This document shows, in pieces, positions 34,053 to 44,054 of a DNA stretch of 64,000 bases; the stretch's first letter is position 1; the number at the start of each line of letters is the position of its first letter. The stretch is from Streptomyces sp. PCS3-D2. GTDB lineage: Bacteria > Actinomycetota > Actinomycetes > Streptomycetales > Streptomycetaceae. The stretch lies in assembly GCF_000612545.2 (NCBI RefSeq), contig NZ_CP097800.1:7184001-7248000 (forward strand), given 5' to 3'. Both the position numbers and the translations under genes were made by a program. Below the pieces are notes generated by a model, which saw only the letters and a list, made by a program, of their open reading frames with translations, made no database searches and was not told the origin of the DNA.

Positions 34053-35183
34053 TCAGTGGCTGAGCGACCTGAGTGCCGCCGCGTCGTACGGCCTCAGTTC
34101 CTCGAAGCGGTTGCCGAGGACCTTCGCCGCCCAGTGCGGGTCCTGGAGCAGGGCGCGGCCGACGGCGACCAGGTCGAATTCGTCGCGTTCCATGCGGTCC
34201 AGGAGGTTGTCGAGGTCGCCGAGCGCGGCTCCCTCCCCGGCGAAGGAGCGCAGGAAGTCGCCGTCGAGACCGACCGATCCGACGGTGATGGCCGGTCGGC
34301 CGGTGAGCTTCTTGGTCCAGCCCGCGAGGTTGAGGTCCGACCCCTCGAACTCCGGGATCCAGTAGCGCCGGGTGGAGGCATGGAACGCGTCGACGCCGGC
34401 GGCCGCCAGCGGGGCCAGGATCGCCTCCAGCTCCTGCGGGGTCTGCGCGAGCCGGGCGTCGTAGGCGTCCTGCTTCCACTGCGAGTAGCGGAAGATCACC
34501 GGGAAGTCGGCCGGGACGCGCTGGCGCACCGCGGCCACGATCTCCGCGGCGAACTTCGTGCGGGCCACCGCGTCGCCGCCGTAGGCGTCGGTGCGGCGGT
34601 TGGTGCGCTCCCACAGGAACTGGTCGAGCAGATAGCCGTGTGCGCCGTGCAGTTCGACGCCGTCGAAGCCGATCCGCGCGGCGTCCGCGGCGGCGTCGGC
34701 GAACGCGCCGATGACGTCGTCGAGGTCGGCGGGGGTCATGGCCCTGCCGGTTCCCTCGGTGCCGTCGACGCGGATACCGGAGGGGCCGACGGCGGGCGCG
34801 TCGGGGTACGGGGCCTCGCCCTGCTTGCGCACCATGCCTATGTGCCACAGCTGGGGCACGATCGCGCCGCCGGCCTCGTGCACGGCCGCGGCGACCTCCG
34901 CCCATCCCGCCAGCTGGTCCTCGCCGTGGAACCTCGGAACCCGGTCGCTCTGCCCGGCGGACTCGTGGCCGACGTAGGTCCCCTCGGTGACGATCAGGCC
35001 CACGCCGGCGGCGGCCCGGCCGGCGTAGTACGCCCGTACGTCCTCACCGGGCACGCCGCCGGGGGAGAACATGCGCGTCATCGGCGCCATGGCGATGCGG
35101 TTGCGCACGGTCAGGCCGTTCAGCGTGACGGGGCGGGAGAGGATCTCGGCCGCGCGGGAGGCGGTGGACGTGGTGACGGTCAT
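34053..35183 (-). CDS. Old Yellow Enzyme family NADH:flavin oxidoreductase
   Basis: This 376-aa FMN-dependent ene-reductase has NRIAMAPMTRMFSPGGVP at the FMN site, GLIVTEGTYVG, PQLWHIGMVRK, FDGVELHGAHGYLLDQFL with the His/Gly substrate-binding stretch, TNRRTDAYGG, and DLVAVGRALLQDPHW at the C terminus. It reduces activated alkenes, quinones or nitro compounds. ATG 35183 follows GGAGG; the longer frame lacks a ribosome site. It is divergent from a MarR regulator with a large palindrome between them, so induction by an electrophilic substrate is the likely logic. Confidence 0.94.
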   Translation of the reverse strand: MTVTTSTASRAAEILSRPVTLNGLTVRNRIAMAPMTRMFSPGGVPGEDVRAYYAGRAAAGVGLIVTEGTYVGHESAGQSDRVPRFHGEDQLAGWAEVAAAVHEAGGAIVPQLWHIGMVRKQGEAPYPDAPAVGPSGIRVDGTEGTGRAMTPADLDDVIGAFADAAADAARIGFDGVELHGAHGYLLDQFLWERTNRRTDAYGGDAVARTKFAAEIVAAVRQRVPADFPVIFRYSQWKQDAYDARLAQTPQELEAILAPLAAAGVDAFHASTRRYWIPEFEGSDLNLAGWTKKLTGRPAITVGSVGLDGDFLRSFAGEGAALGDLDNLLDRMERDEFDLVAVGRALLQDPHWAAKVLGNRFEELRPYDAAALRSLSH

Positions 35184-35246
35184 GCGGGTCCTCCGGGTTG
35201 GGGCTGTGGCTCGTCGGGGTGGGGCGGCGACGAGCCGTGCGAGAAG

Positions 35247-35275
35247 TGCATAGTACACAGGATGTGTATCATGCA
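35247..35275. promoter_or_regulatory. MarR operator, 29-bp palindrome
   Basis: TGCAT-AG-TACACA-GGA-TGTGTA-TC-ATGCA is symmetric at 11 of 14 pairs and lies in the 143-base region between the OYE and marR starts. The AT-rich core TACACA/TGTGTA (35254-35268) is a typical MarR-type half-site pair. Binding here would block both divergent promoters. Confidence 0.75.
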
Positions 35276-35326
35276 TATCGCCGCGGGTGGCGATAATGGA
35301 GCGCCGGAAAGGAGCAGGGAGGCGAC

Positions 35327-35821
35327 GTGCTGGAGAAACTCGAACGGGAGCTGATGCTGCTCTCGCGCCACCAGGTGCTCGGCCGGCGTGACCGTGACCC
35401 CGAACGCCTGGAGCGCTCGGCCTACCTGCTGCTCAGCCGGATCGACACGCAAGGGCCCATGTCCATCGGACAGTTGGCGGAGGCCTTCGGGCTCGACACC
35501 TCCACCGTGAACCGCCAGACGGCCGCGCTCCTGCGCTGCGGACTGGCCGAGCGCGTCGCGGACCCGGACGGCGGCATGGCGCGCAAGCTGCGGATCACCG
35601 ACGAAGGCGGGCGCCGGCTGGCGGGTGACCGTGAGGTCAACCGCTCCTGCCTGGCCCGCGTGGTCGCCGACTGGTCCCCCGAGGACGTGCGACGGCTCGC
35701 GGACGTCCTGGTCCGGCTCAATCGCAGCGCGGAGGCCCTCGAAGGACGGTACTGGCCGCGCACGGAGGGCGAAGCCGCCCGCGCCGGATGCCGCCCACCC
35801 GCCGCACCGTCCGACGACTGA
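35327..35821 (+). CDS. MarR family transcriptional regulator
   Basis: This 164-aa winged-helix regulator has the DNA-binding part MSIGQLAEAFGLDTSTVNRQTAALLRCGLAER (two adjoining segments) and a wing with GGMARKLRITDEGG. C-terminal helices provide the dimer interface. The tail after about residue 140 is Ala/Pro-rich. The start is GTG 35327 after AGGAG. It very likely represses the divergent Old Yellow Enzyme gene and itself. Its only Cys residues are in RCGLAER, NRSCLAR and the tail, so oxidant sensing is possible but not shown. Confidence 0.92.
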   Translation: MLEKLERELMLLSRHQVLGRRDRDPERLERSAYLLLSRIDTQGPMSIGQLAEAFGLDTSTVNRQTAALLRCGLAERVADPDGGMARKLRITDEGGRRLAGDREVNRSCLARVVADWSPEDVRRLADVLVRLNRSAEALEGRYWPRTEGEAARAGCRPPAAPSDD

Positions 35822-35901
35822 CACCGTGGTCGCCCGCCCGGGCCGCCGACGTGCCCTGCGGGTGAGTCGGTCCGCCCCGACCCGGTCCGGCGTCCGCCGG
35901 G

Positions 35902-36327
35902 TCAGCCATGGCGGCGGTGGAACCGCAGGGTGGTGAAGACCGCCACGCCGAGCGTGATGTGCATGAGGGACAGGGCCGCGACGGTGCCGCCGTCCGCGTC
36001 GGACGACAGCGGGCCGGCGACCGACAGCAGTGCCAGCCCACTGCCCGCGTACTGCGCGATCCGCAGGAAGACCGGCTTCCACAGGGCCAGCAGGAGCGCG
36101 ACACCCACCCCGACGACCAGCGGCACAACGGACGATCCGATGACGCCGCCGACCGTGATCGGGTGTTCTTCGCCGCCGTCGACGACGATGAGCGAGGCAC
36201 CGGCCAGCTCTGCGACGGCGAGGACGGCCAGATTGACCGCGGCAGCCCCGAGCGCGCCGCCGGCCAGCGTCTTCCACCAGCCGAAGCCGGAACGGCGGAC
36301 CGGGTTCTGTACTGCGGCGCGTGACAT
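35902..36327 (-). CDS. Four-helix membrane protein (DUF6069-like)
   Basis: This 141-aa protein has four hydrophobic helices beginning with WWKTLAGGALGAAAVNLAVL and ending in MHITLGVAVFTTLRFH. The helix layout and the GxxxAAxxNL opening resemble the actinobacterial DUF6069 family, which has no known role. ATG 36327 follows GGGGGA. It is convergent with the MarR gene and stands alone. Confidence 0.72.
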   Translation of the reverse strand: MSRAAVQNPVRRSGFGWWKTLAGGALGAAAVNLAVLAVAELAGASLIVVDGGEEHPITVGGVIGSSVVPLVVGVGVALLLALWKPVFLRIAQYAGSGLALLSVAGPLSSDADGGTVAALSLMHITLGVAVFTTLRFHRRHG

Positions 36328-36467
36328 GAGAGTTCCCCCAAGGTGAGAAGTGCCCGGCTGTGGTCCGGCCGCGGCGTACGAGAAAGCCTCCAACCTGAAG
36401 CACACATGAGGTCAAGGCCTCTCCGGACGGCGCCGGAGCGGCCGGCCTCCCGGCCGGGTACGGCCGA

Positions 36468-38570
<2,103 letters not shown>

Positions 38571-38678
38571 TCACTGCGAACGGTGCGGAACGGCGAGTGG
38601 GATGCTGCTGGACGGCGACCCGGGTCGACCGAGGCAGCCCGCGCGCGGGTGCACGGGGCGCCTTCCGTTCCGGCGGGC

Positions 38679-39602
38679 TCAGGCACCGTGGACGGGCGGC
38701 CGGGGTGCGAAGAGAGCCTGCACGGTTTCGGCTGCCGTTTCGCGCAGCCAGGCGTGGGCGCGGTCGTCGTCGTAGCGCTGGTGCCACAGCAGGTGCAGGG
38801 GGACGTCGGGCAGCGGGAGCGGCGGCTGGAGTGTGACCAGGCCGAGTCGGTTGCGGGCGGTGCGGGTGACGGCGTCGGGGAGGGTGGTCACCAGGTCGGT
38901 GTCGAGGGCGAGTTGCAGGGCGAAGGCGGCGGTGGGTCCGGCGGCGGTGACGCGTCGTTCGAGGCCGCGTGCGCCCAGGGCGTCGTCGATCCGGTCGCGC
39001 AGGTGTCCGCGCCGCGAGACGGTGAGGTGCTCGGCGGCGGCGTAGCGTTCCGGGCTCAGCGGGCCCTCGGAGAGCGGGTGGCCCGGCCGGACGGCGATGA
39101 CGAGCCGGTCCTTGCCCACGAGCCGGTGGCGGATGTCGGGGAGAGCCGGGGCGCCGGCACTTGATGCGAGGTCGACTTCGCCCCGGCGCAGCTCGGCGTC
39201 GTCCGTCCCGGGTTCGGCGGGCAGGCGCAACCGGACGCCGGGGGCGCGGCGGTGGACGGCGGTGATCAGGGCGGTGCCGCAGGCCGCGGTCAGCGCGTCG
39301 TGCCAGCGCACGGTGAACACCCGCTCCAGAGACGCCAGGTCGAGTTCCTGCTGCGCGGAGAGGAGCTGGTGGGCCTGCTGGACCAGGGCGTGGACCTGGG
39401 CGCGCATCTCCAGCGCCCGGGTGGTGGGCACCATGCTGCGGCCGGTGCGGACCAGGATCTGGTCACCGGTGGCCTTGCGGATGCGGCCCAGCGAGCGGCT
39501 CATCGCCGGTGGGGTGACGTGCAGGCGGGCCGCGGCCCCGGCGACGCTGCCCTCTTCCAGCAAGGCGTCCAGGGCCGTGAGCAGATTCAGATCCAATTGC
39601 AT
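38679..39602 (-). CDS. LysR family transcriptional regulator
   Basis: This 307-aa regulator has an N-terminal winged helix (LNLLTALDALLEEGSVAGAAARLHVTPPAMSRSL in two segments) and a C-terminal periplasmic-binding-like effector domain. ATG 39602 is used; the frame continues upstream without a ribosome site. The gene is divergent from an inositol-monophosphatase-like gene, and an inverted repeat lies 13 bases in front of its start. It probably controls that gene and the NAD(P)-binding gene behind it. Confidence 0.93.
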   Translation of the reverse strand: MQLDLNLLTALDALLEEGSVAGAAARLHVTPPAMSRSLGRIRKATGDQILVRTGRSMVPTTRALEMRAQVHALVQQAHQLLSAQQELDLASLERVFTVRWHDALTAACGTALITAVHRRAPGVRLRLPAEPGTDDAELRRGEVDLASSAGAPALPDIRHRLVGKDRLVIAVRPGHPLSEGPLSPERYAAAEHLTVSRRGHLRDRIDDALGARGLERRVTAAGPTAAFALQLALDTDLVTTLPDAVTRTARNRLGLVTLQPPLPLPDVPLHLLWHQRYDDDRAHAWLRETAAETVQALFAPRPPVHGA

Positions 39603-39614
39603 GGCGGTAACTCT

Positions 39615-39637
39615 ACAAGTGACAAGCATGCACTTGT
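39615..39637. promoter_or_regulatory. Candidate LysR binding site
   Basis: ACAAGTG (39615-39621) and CACTTGT (39631-39637) are exact inverted repeats with a nine-base spacer centred on GCATGC. The site lies in the 127-base gap between the divergent LysR and phosphatase-like genes and fits a T-N11-A type LysR box. Confidence 0.6.
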
Positions 39638-39729
39638 TGTTAACGATCGGGCGGCCTACTTTCGATGTGCGGGGAGCTGGACAGCCACCCCGCTCCACCC
39701 CTCCTCAACCGATCCCCAGGGAGCCCGCC

Positions 39730-40542
39730 ATGAGCACAGCCATGCCCTTCGACGCCGGTACCACGTTCCTGCCGGAGGTGACGGCCGCGGTGAGGACCGC
39801 CGGCGCCGCGCTGCGCGACCGCCACACCCCGCACGCCCGGGGCGTGAGTCTGGACGAGGTCGTCGCCGAGATCCACGCCAACGACGACGCCGTACTGGAG
39901 GTACTGCGTGAACCGCTGCTGCGGGCCCGTCCGGGGTCGCAGTGGGCCGAGGACGAACTGGCCGGCGGCGCGCTCCCGCCGGGGGAGTGGTGGGTCGTCG
40001 ACCCCGCCGAGGGCAACATCAACCACGTCCACGGCATGGACGACTGGGCCGTGACCGCCACCCTGGTCCGCGACAACCAGCCGGTACTCACCGTCGTCCA
40101 CCTGCCGCTGACCGGTGCCACCTACACCGCGGTCGCCGGCCACGGAGCCCACCTCGACCACCGTCCTCTGAAGGTGTCCGCCAAGACCGACCTGGGCGCC
40201 GCGCTCACCGGCACCGGCCAGGCCCGGCCCGGCGAGGACGAGCGCATCTTCCGGCGGATCGGCGACTCCGTCACCGCCATGCTCGCGAGCGGCCTGGTCG
40301 TGCGCGTGTCCGTTCCCGCCACGATGCAACTCATCCACGTCGCCGCTGGACGCACGGACGCGTTCTGGCAGTTCTCCGACGTCCGCTCCGGCCTGGTCGC
40401 CGGTGCCCTGCTGGTCTCCGAGGCCGGAGGCACCGTCACCGACCTGGCGGGCGCCCCCTGGAACACCGCCAGCCGCGACTTCCTGGCCTCCGCGCCCGGC
40501 ATCCACGCCGCCGCCCTCAAGACCCTCGCGCCCATCGCCTGA
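39730..40542 (+). CDS. Inositol monophosphatase superfamily protein with altered metal motif
   Basis: This 270-aa protein has the superfamily layout: WAEDELAG (72-79) at the first metal-binding segment, VVDPAEGNINHVHG (89-102) in place of WxVDPxDGTxNF, and SDVRSGLVAGALLVSEAGG near the C terminus. The second Asp of the metal motif is Glu94 here and the Thr is Asn96, so activity may be changed or lost. Substrates in the family include inositol phosphates, fructose-1,6-bisphosphate and PAP. ATG 39730 has only weak upstream purines. It is likely under control of the divergent LysR protein. Confidence 0.8.
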   Translation: MSTAMPFDAGTTFLPEVTAAVRTAGAALRDRHTPHARGVSLDEVVAEIHANDDAVLEVLREPLLRARPGSQWAEDELAGGALPPGEWWVVDPAEGNINHVHGMDDWAVTATLVRDNQPVLTVVHLPLTGATYTAVAGHGAHLDHRPLKVSAKTDLGAALTGTGQARPGEDERIFRRIGDSVTAMLASGLVVRVSVPATMQLIHVAAGRTDAFWQFSDVRSGLVAGALLVSEAGGTVTDLAGAPWNTASRDFLASAPGIHAAALKTLAPIA

Positions 40543-40599
40543 CCTGCGGTGCCCGCATCGCCCCCGTCACCATCCCGAGACCGCAAGGAGCACCACCAC

Positions 40600-41250
40600 A
40601 TGACCCGCATCGGCATCCTGGGCGCCGGCCGCGTTGCCACCAACCTCGCCGCCGGGCTCTCCGCCGCCGGACACCACATCACCCTCGGCCACCGCGGCCG
40701 GCACGACACCGCAGCCCGCACCACCGGGCTCGCACCGGCGCCGCGGATCGCCTACGCCGACCACCGCACCACAGCCCGCACCACCGACATCGTGATCAAC
40801 GCAACCCCCGGCGACAGTTCTCTGGACCGCCTCACCGGCCTGCGGGGCGAACTCACCGGCAAGATCCTCATCGACGTCTCCAACGCCACCCGCGACGCCG
40901 CGGACGGCCTGCCCGAAGACCTGTGCTATCCGGGCAGCAGCCTCGCCGAGAAGCTCCAGGCGGCACTCCCCGACACCCACGTGGTCAAGACCCTCAACAC
41001 CATGCTCTTCACGGTCATGACCACCCCTCAAACCCTCGCTACCCCGCCGACCGCCTACCTCTCGGGCGACGACGACCACGCGAAGAAGACCGTTGCCGAC
41101 CTGCTCGGCGACCTCGGCTGGCACCCCGGTCAGATCGAGGACCTCGGCGGCATCGACACGGCCCGCGCCACTGAGGCCATGATCCTGATCGTGCCCCACA
41201 TCCTGCGCCGGCACGGCCTCAAGCCCTTCGCCGTCTCCCTGGCCCGCTGA
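40600..41250 (+). CDS. NAD(P)-binding F420-reductase-like oxidoreductase
   Basis: This 216-aa protein has the Rossmann motif MTRIGILGAGRVATNLAAGL at the N terminus and TDIVINATPGDSS. The following region ILIDVSNAT, HVVKTLNTMLFTVM and AYLSGDDDHAKK is typical of NADPH-dependent F420 reductases and related small dehydrogenases. The C-terminal part of IDTARATEAMILIVPHI fits as well. ATG 40600 follows AAGGAG. It is 57 bases behind the phosphatase-like gene on the same strand and probably in its operon. Confidence 0.87.
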   Translation: MTRIGILGAGRVATNLAAGLSAAGHHITLGHRGRHDTAARTTGLAPAPRIAYADHRTTARTTDIVINATPGDSSLDRLTGLRGELTGKILIDVSNATRDAADGLPEDLCYPGSSLAEKLQAALPDTHVVKTLNTMLFTVMTTPQTLATPPTAYLSGDDDHAKKTVADLLGDLGWHPGQIEDLGGIDTARATEAMILIVPHILRRHGLKPFAVSLAR

Positions 41251-41595
41251 CGGCCATGAAGACCGCGCCACCCCTCGGCGGCCCCCGACGTTGCCGACGG
41301 CCCAGCGGCGCGCCCTCGTCTCCTTGCCCTGCTGCGAGAAGCCGCCGGGGGCCGTGCAGCTGCGGAAGACCCCCACCTGTCGGCAGTCGACGCCGGCCGG
41401 ACGGCTGGCGCCGGCCGCCGTCCATGGCCCTACGGCCTCGACCCCGACGGTCCGGCCGCAGGCCCGTGGCAAGCCCGGTCTGAACCAGGTCGCAGCGGAC
41501 GCCGCCGCGGCGTGCACGGGAGGCCGGGCGCTCGGTGTGAGCGGTGAGGAGGCGGCTGGCTGGCGGTATCCGGCGGAGCGTTATGCTCCGCTCCT
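41251..41595. other. Intergenic region without recognised features
   Basis: These 345 bases lie between the F420-reductase-like gene and the YcxB-like gene. Several high-GC frames stay open through it but show no family motif, ribosome site or codon signal better than the opposite strand. I see no clear repeat. Confidence 0.4.
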
Positions 41596-42168
41596 GTGGA
41601 AGACATCAACGTACGACAGCCGCAGCAGGCCCGAGGAACGGGCGGGGTGGTCCTGCGGTTCAAGGGCAGGGTGGAGAAGAGCGAGCTCCGTGAGGGACTG
41701 AAGGTTGCAGGAACGTTCCGGCGACTGCGTTTGCTCGCTGCCGCAGGCGCGTTGGCCATCGCCTCCCTAGGGGTACGCGTCGATGCCGAGGGCGGCTCGG
41801 TGAACATCGGCCTCGTGGCCGCGGCCGTCGTCTACGCGACCGTGTTCGCCCTGCTGGCACCCCGGCGGATCGTCACTCATGCTTTCCGCGCCCAGCGGGC
41901 CCACGAGGGCGCGGACTGCGTGGTCGACGGCAATGGCATCGCGGCCGTTCTCGACGGCGTGGAGATCAAGCGCTTCGGCTGGGAGGAGATGACGCGGTAT
42001 CACGAAACCGCGGGACTCTACGTGGTCGTGGGCAAGATCCGCCTGAGGACCTGGGCGATCGTGCTGCCCAAGCGCCTGCTGACAGCACCCGACGCCGAAC
42101 TCCTCGGAGCGGTACTCGACTCCCGGCTGTGCTCCCGCACCGGTGCTGCCCTCCCGCCTTCCGCCTGA
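41596..42168 (+). CDS. YcxB-like membrane protein
   Basis: This 190-aa protein has a short cytoplasmic start, two membrane helices (LRLLAAAGALAIASLGV and VNIGLVAAAVVYATVFALLA) and a C-terminal domain of about 90 residues. That domain contains VVDGNGIAAVLDGVEIKRFGWEEMTRYHETAGLYVV (in two parts) and WAIVLPKRLL. This order of strands is that of the YcxB-like, PH-related domain seen in small bacterial membrane proteins. The start is GTG 41596. Function is unknown. Confidence 0.75.
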   Translation: MEDINVRQPQQARGTGGVVLRFKGRVEKSELREGLKVAGTFRRLRLLAAAGALAIASLGVRVDAEGGSVNIGLVAAAVVYATVFALLAPRRIVTHAFRAQRAHEGADCVVDGNGIAAVLDGVEIKRFGWEEMTRYHETAGLYVVVGKIRLRTWAIVLPKRLLTAPDAELLGAVLDSRLCSRTGAALPPSA

Positions 42169-42548
42169 GGCCGTCACCAGCACGGCGAGGGACCCGGCAG
42201 GGGTTCGCTGTCGTGCGGCGCTCCCTGCAATGACCCGTGTCGGAAGGGTACGCGCGGGACAGGCCCCGGCCCTCGTCCCCGGAACGCGGTCCGGCCCGGG
42301 GTGCCCCCTTCCGAGGGTGGCCGCGCACTGACGGTGGCCGCAGGCGCCCAGGAGGCGCTTGCGCTGTCCGGGGTCCTGGGTCCTGGATCCGCACGAGCGC
42401 ACGATCCTGGCCGGTGTCGCTCAACGGGGTTCCGAGCCTCACTCGCGTGACCGGCACCCCGCAACCGGTGAGGGGCGGGACAAGTGGACGCGCCCGGCCG
42501 GTGGCCGGGCGCGTCGTTTCACGTGGTCGAGCGGGCCGATGGGCCGTC
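42169..42548. other. Convergent intergenic region with terminator
   Basis: These 380 bases separate the YcxB-like gene (+) and the pentapeptide-repeat gene (-). Apart from the hairpin at 42488-42514 there is nothing I can support as a gene or site. Confidence 0.45.
42488..42514. terminator. 12-bp perfect hairpin
   Basis: ACGCGCCCGGCC and GGCCGGGCGCGT pair perfectly around a GGT loop. On the plus strand it is followed by CGTTTC. It lies 35 bases behind the stop of the minus-strand repeat-protein gene and can serve it; the YcxB-like gene ends over 300 bases away. Confidence 0.75.
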
Positions 42549-42875
42549 TCAGTTGCCGATGCCGGCGGTGCCGATGCCCGAGTTGCCGATGCCGTGGCTG
42601 CCGATGCCCGTGTTCGCGATGCCCGCGTTGCCCAGACCCCAGTTGGCGATGCCCGCGTTGCCCACGCCGCGGTTGAAGATGCCCGCGTTGCCCACGCCGT
42701 CGTTGAAGGCGCCCGCGTTCCCCACGCCGTCGTTGAAGACGCCGGCGTTGCCCACGCCATGGTTGCCGATGCCCGAGCTGCCCACCCCGTCGGCGCTGGC
42801 TGCGCCGACGCCGACGGCGGCCATCACTGCCGCGCCACCCAGCACGGTCGCCACGCGGAGAAGAGTCGCACGCAT
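42549..42875 (-). CDS. Secreted pentapeptide-repeat protein, GxGNxGxxN type
   Basis: This 108-aa exported protein has a signal peptide (MRATLLRVATVLGGAAVMAA up to ASA-D). From residue 30 to the end it is a regular repeat of ten residues, G-(V/I/L)-G-N-A-G-(V/I/A)-(F/A/G)-N-x, i.e. two pentapeptides with Asn at every fifth position. The Gly/Asn pattern is like the MPTR region of mycobacterial PPE proteins, but there is no PPE domain. It should form a right-handed beta-helix outside the cell. The AGGAGGT ribosome site nine bases before ATG 42875 is the strongest in this part, which suggests high expression. Confidence 0.82.
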   Translation of the reverse strand: MRATLLRVATVLGGAAVMAAVGVGAASADGVGSSGIGNHGVGNAGVFNDGVGNAGAFNDGVGNAGIFNRGVGNAGIANWGLGNAGIANTGIGSHGIGNSGIGTAGIGN

Positions 42876-43181
42876 CTTGATGTACCTCCTGTTTAGCGGA
42901 CCTTTCCGGTCATATCCCTAACATGTGGTCAGGTCGTACGGGGGGATGTCCACATCTGGCGTGCCGCCCGGAGACGGGCGCCGACGGCACGTGCTCTTCC
43001 CGGGCGGCCGCCCGGGAACTGATCCTGTCCGGCCGGCTGCGGCTTGCCACCCGAGTCCATGGCACCCGCAGGGACCCCGGCATACGCCAAGATCACCCAT
43101 TTGCCCCTTCCGTCCGGCAGGGACGCGCAAGAACACGGCCCACCGCGCGCTCCGGTGGTGTGTCCGGCTGATCGGTATCGC
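42876..43181. other. Intergenic region upstream of the repeat-protein gene
   Basis: These 306 bases hold the AGGAGGT ribosome site at 42884-42890 (minus strand) and a slightly AT-richer stretch to about 42945 where the promoter should be (TAGGGAT as possible -10). The remainder toward the SUKH gene shows nothing. Confidence 0.4.
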
Positions 43182-43718
43182 TCATGAGGCGACGGTTGGG
43201 TGGTAGCGGAGGTCGGTGCTGGGACGGTAGCGCCCCGTGAAGGACAGGTGGCGGGGGTTTTCGGCGAGGGTGAGCAGGAATTCGGTGACGGGTCCCGGGG
43301 CCTCGTGCCAGTCTCCGTCCGCTGTTTCGACGACCACGCGCCAGCCGTTCGGGTCCGGTTCCTCCGGGAGGAGGTAGTAGACGGTGCCGTCTTCTTCCCC
43401 GCCCCACTCGATCAGGCCGCCCGGATGGGGGTGGAACGGAAACGGGTAGCGATCAGGATCGGCCAGGTGCAGATCGTGTTTGTCTCCTGACCGCGGCCAG
43501 AGCCGTTCCAGTTCCTCTCGCGTCCCGTTCACAGGCCGGCACATCCAGAGGAACCCGTCGAAGGCGCCGGGACCGTACAGGTCGAGGAACGCCTTGTAGT
43601 CGGTAGGGAGGCGGACACCAAGGTGTTCCTCGGCGGCCTCCCACAGGCGCGGCCGCGCCCACCCCCAGCAGGCCGGCTCGCCCAGCAGTTTCTCAAGCCT
43701 GTCCAAGGCGGACGCCAT
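43182..43718 (-). CDS. SUKH (SMI1/KNR4) family protein
   Basis: This 178-aa protein shows the SUKH fold: an early LWEAAEEHLGVRLPTDYKAFLDLYGPGAFDGFLWM (two segments), the typical acidic-aromatic stretch after it, GGLIEWGGEEDGTVYYLLP, and a C-terminal VTEFLLTLAENP. SUKH proteins are the commonest immunity proteins of bacterial polymorphic toxin systems and also occur singly. ATG 43718 is preferred (GGGAG five to six bases before); GTG 43724 is possible. It lies 336 bases downstream of the conflict operon on the same strand. No toxin with a nuclease domain is seen next to it. Confidence 0.88.
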   Translation of the reverse strand: MASALDRLEKLLGEPACWGWARPRLWEAAEEHLGVRLPTDYKAFLDLYGPGAFDGFLWMCRPVNGTREELERLWPRSGDKHDLHLADPDRYPFPFHPHPGGLIEWGGEEDGTVYYLLPEEPDPNGWRVVVETADGDWHEAPGPVTEFLLTLAENPRHLSFTGRYRPSTDLRYHPTVAS

Positions 43719-44054
43719 CTGCACTCCCGGGTGTCTTCATGGGCACGGTTGCCGCGGCCACCTTCGCACGCGGCTGGGACAGCACCTTCAGGGGCAGGAC
43801 CGAGCCCATGTCCACGGCAGACTCGATGACGTGCCTGCCGTGGCCAGCACGGGGTTGCCCCCAGAGCGCGACGTCTGGTCGGAAGGTTGAAGCAGCAGTG
43901 GACCGGTGGACGACGCGCCGCTCGCCGCAGCGGTGGACCTCGGGCCTCCAGGCTCCGCGCCGCCGCCCCCGCGGCGGCGGCCGTCCGGCGCATCGGTCCC
44001 GGCTGGCAGGAATATGTTGTGGTGTACGAGCGCACGGCACGGCTCTCGTGTGTC
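43719..44054. other. Intergenic region between conflict operon and SUKH gene
   Basis: These 336 bases contain no frame with family features. I looked specifically for a short ORF ending in F-x-S-x-x, the signature of FxSxx-COOH peptides, and found none. No strong hairpin is visible either, so read-through from the operon into the SUKH gene is possible. Confidence 0.4.
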
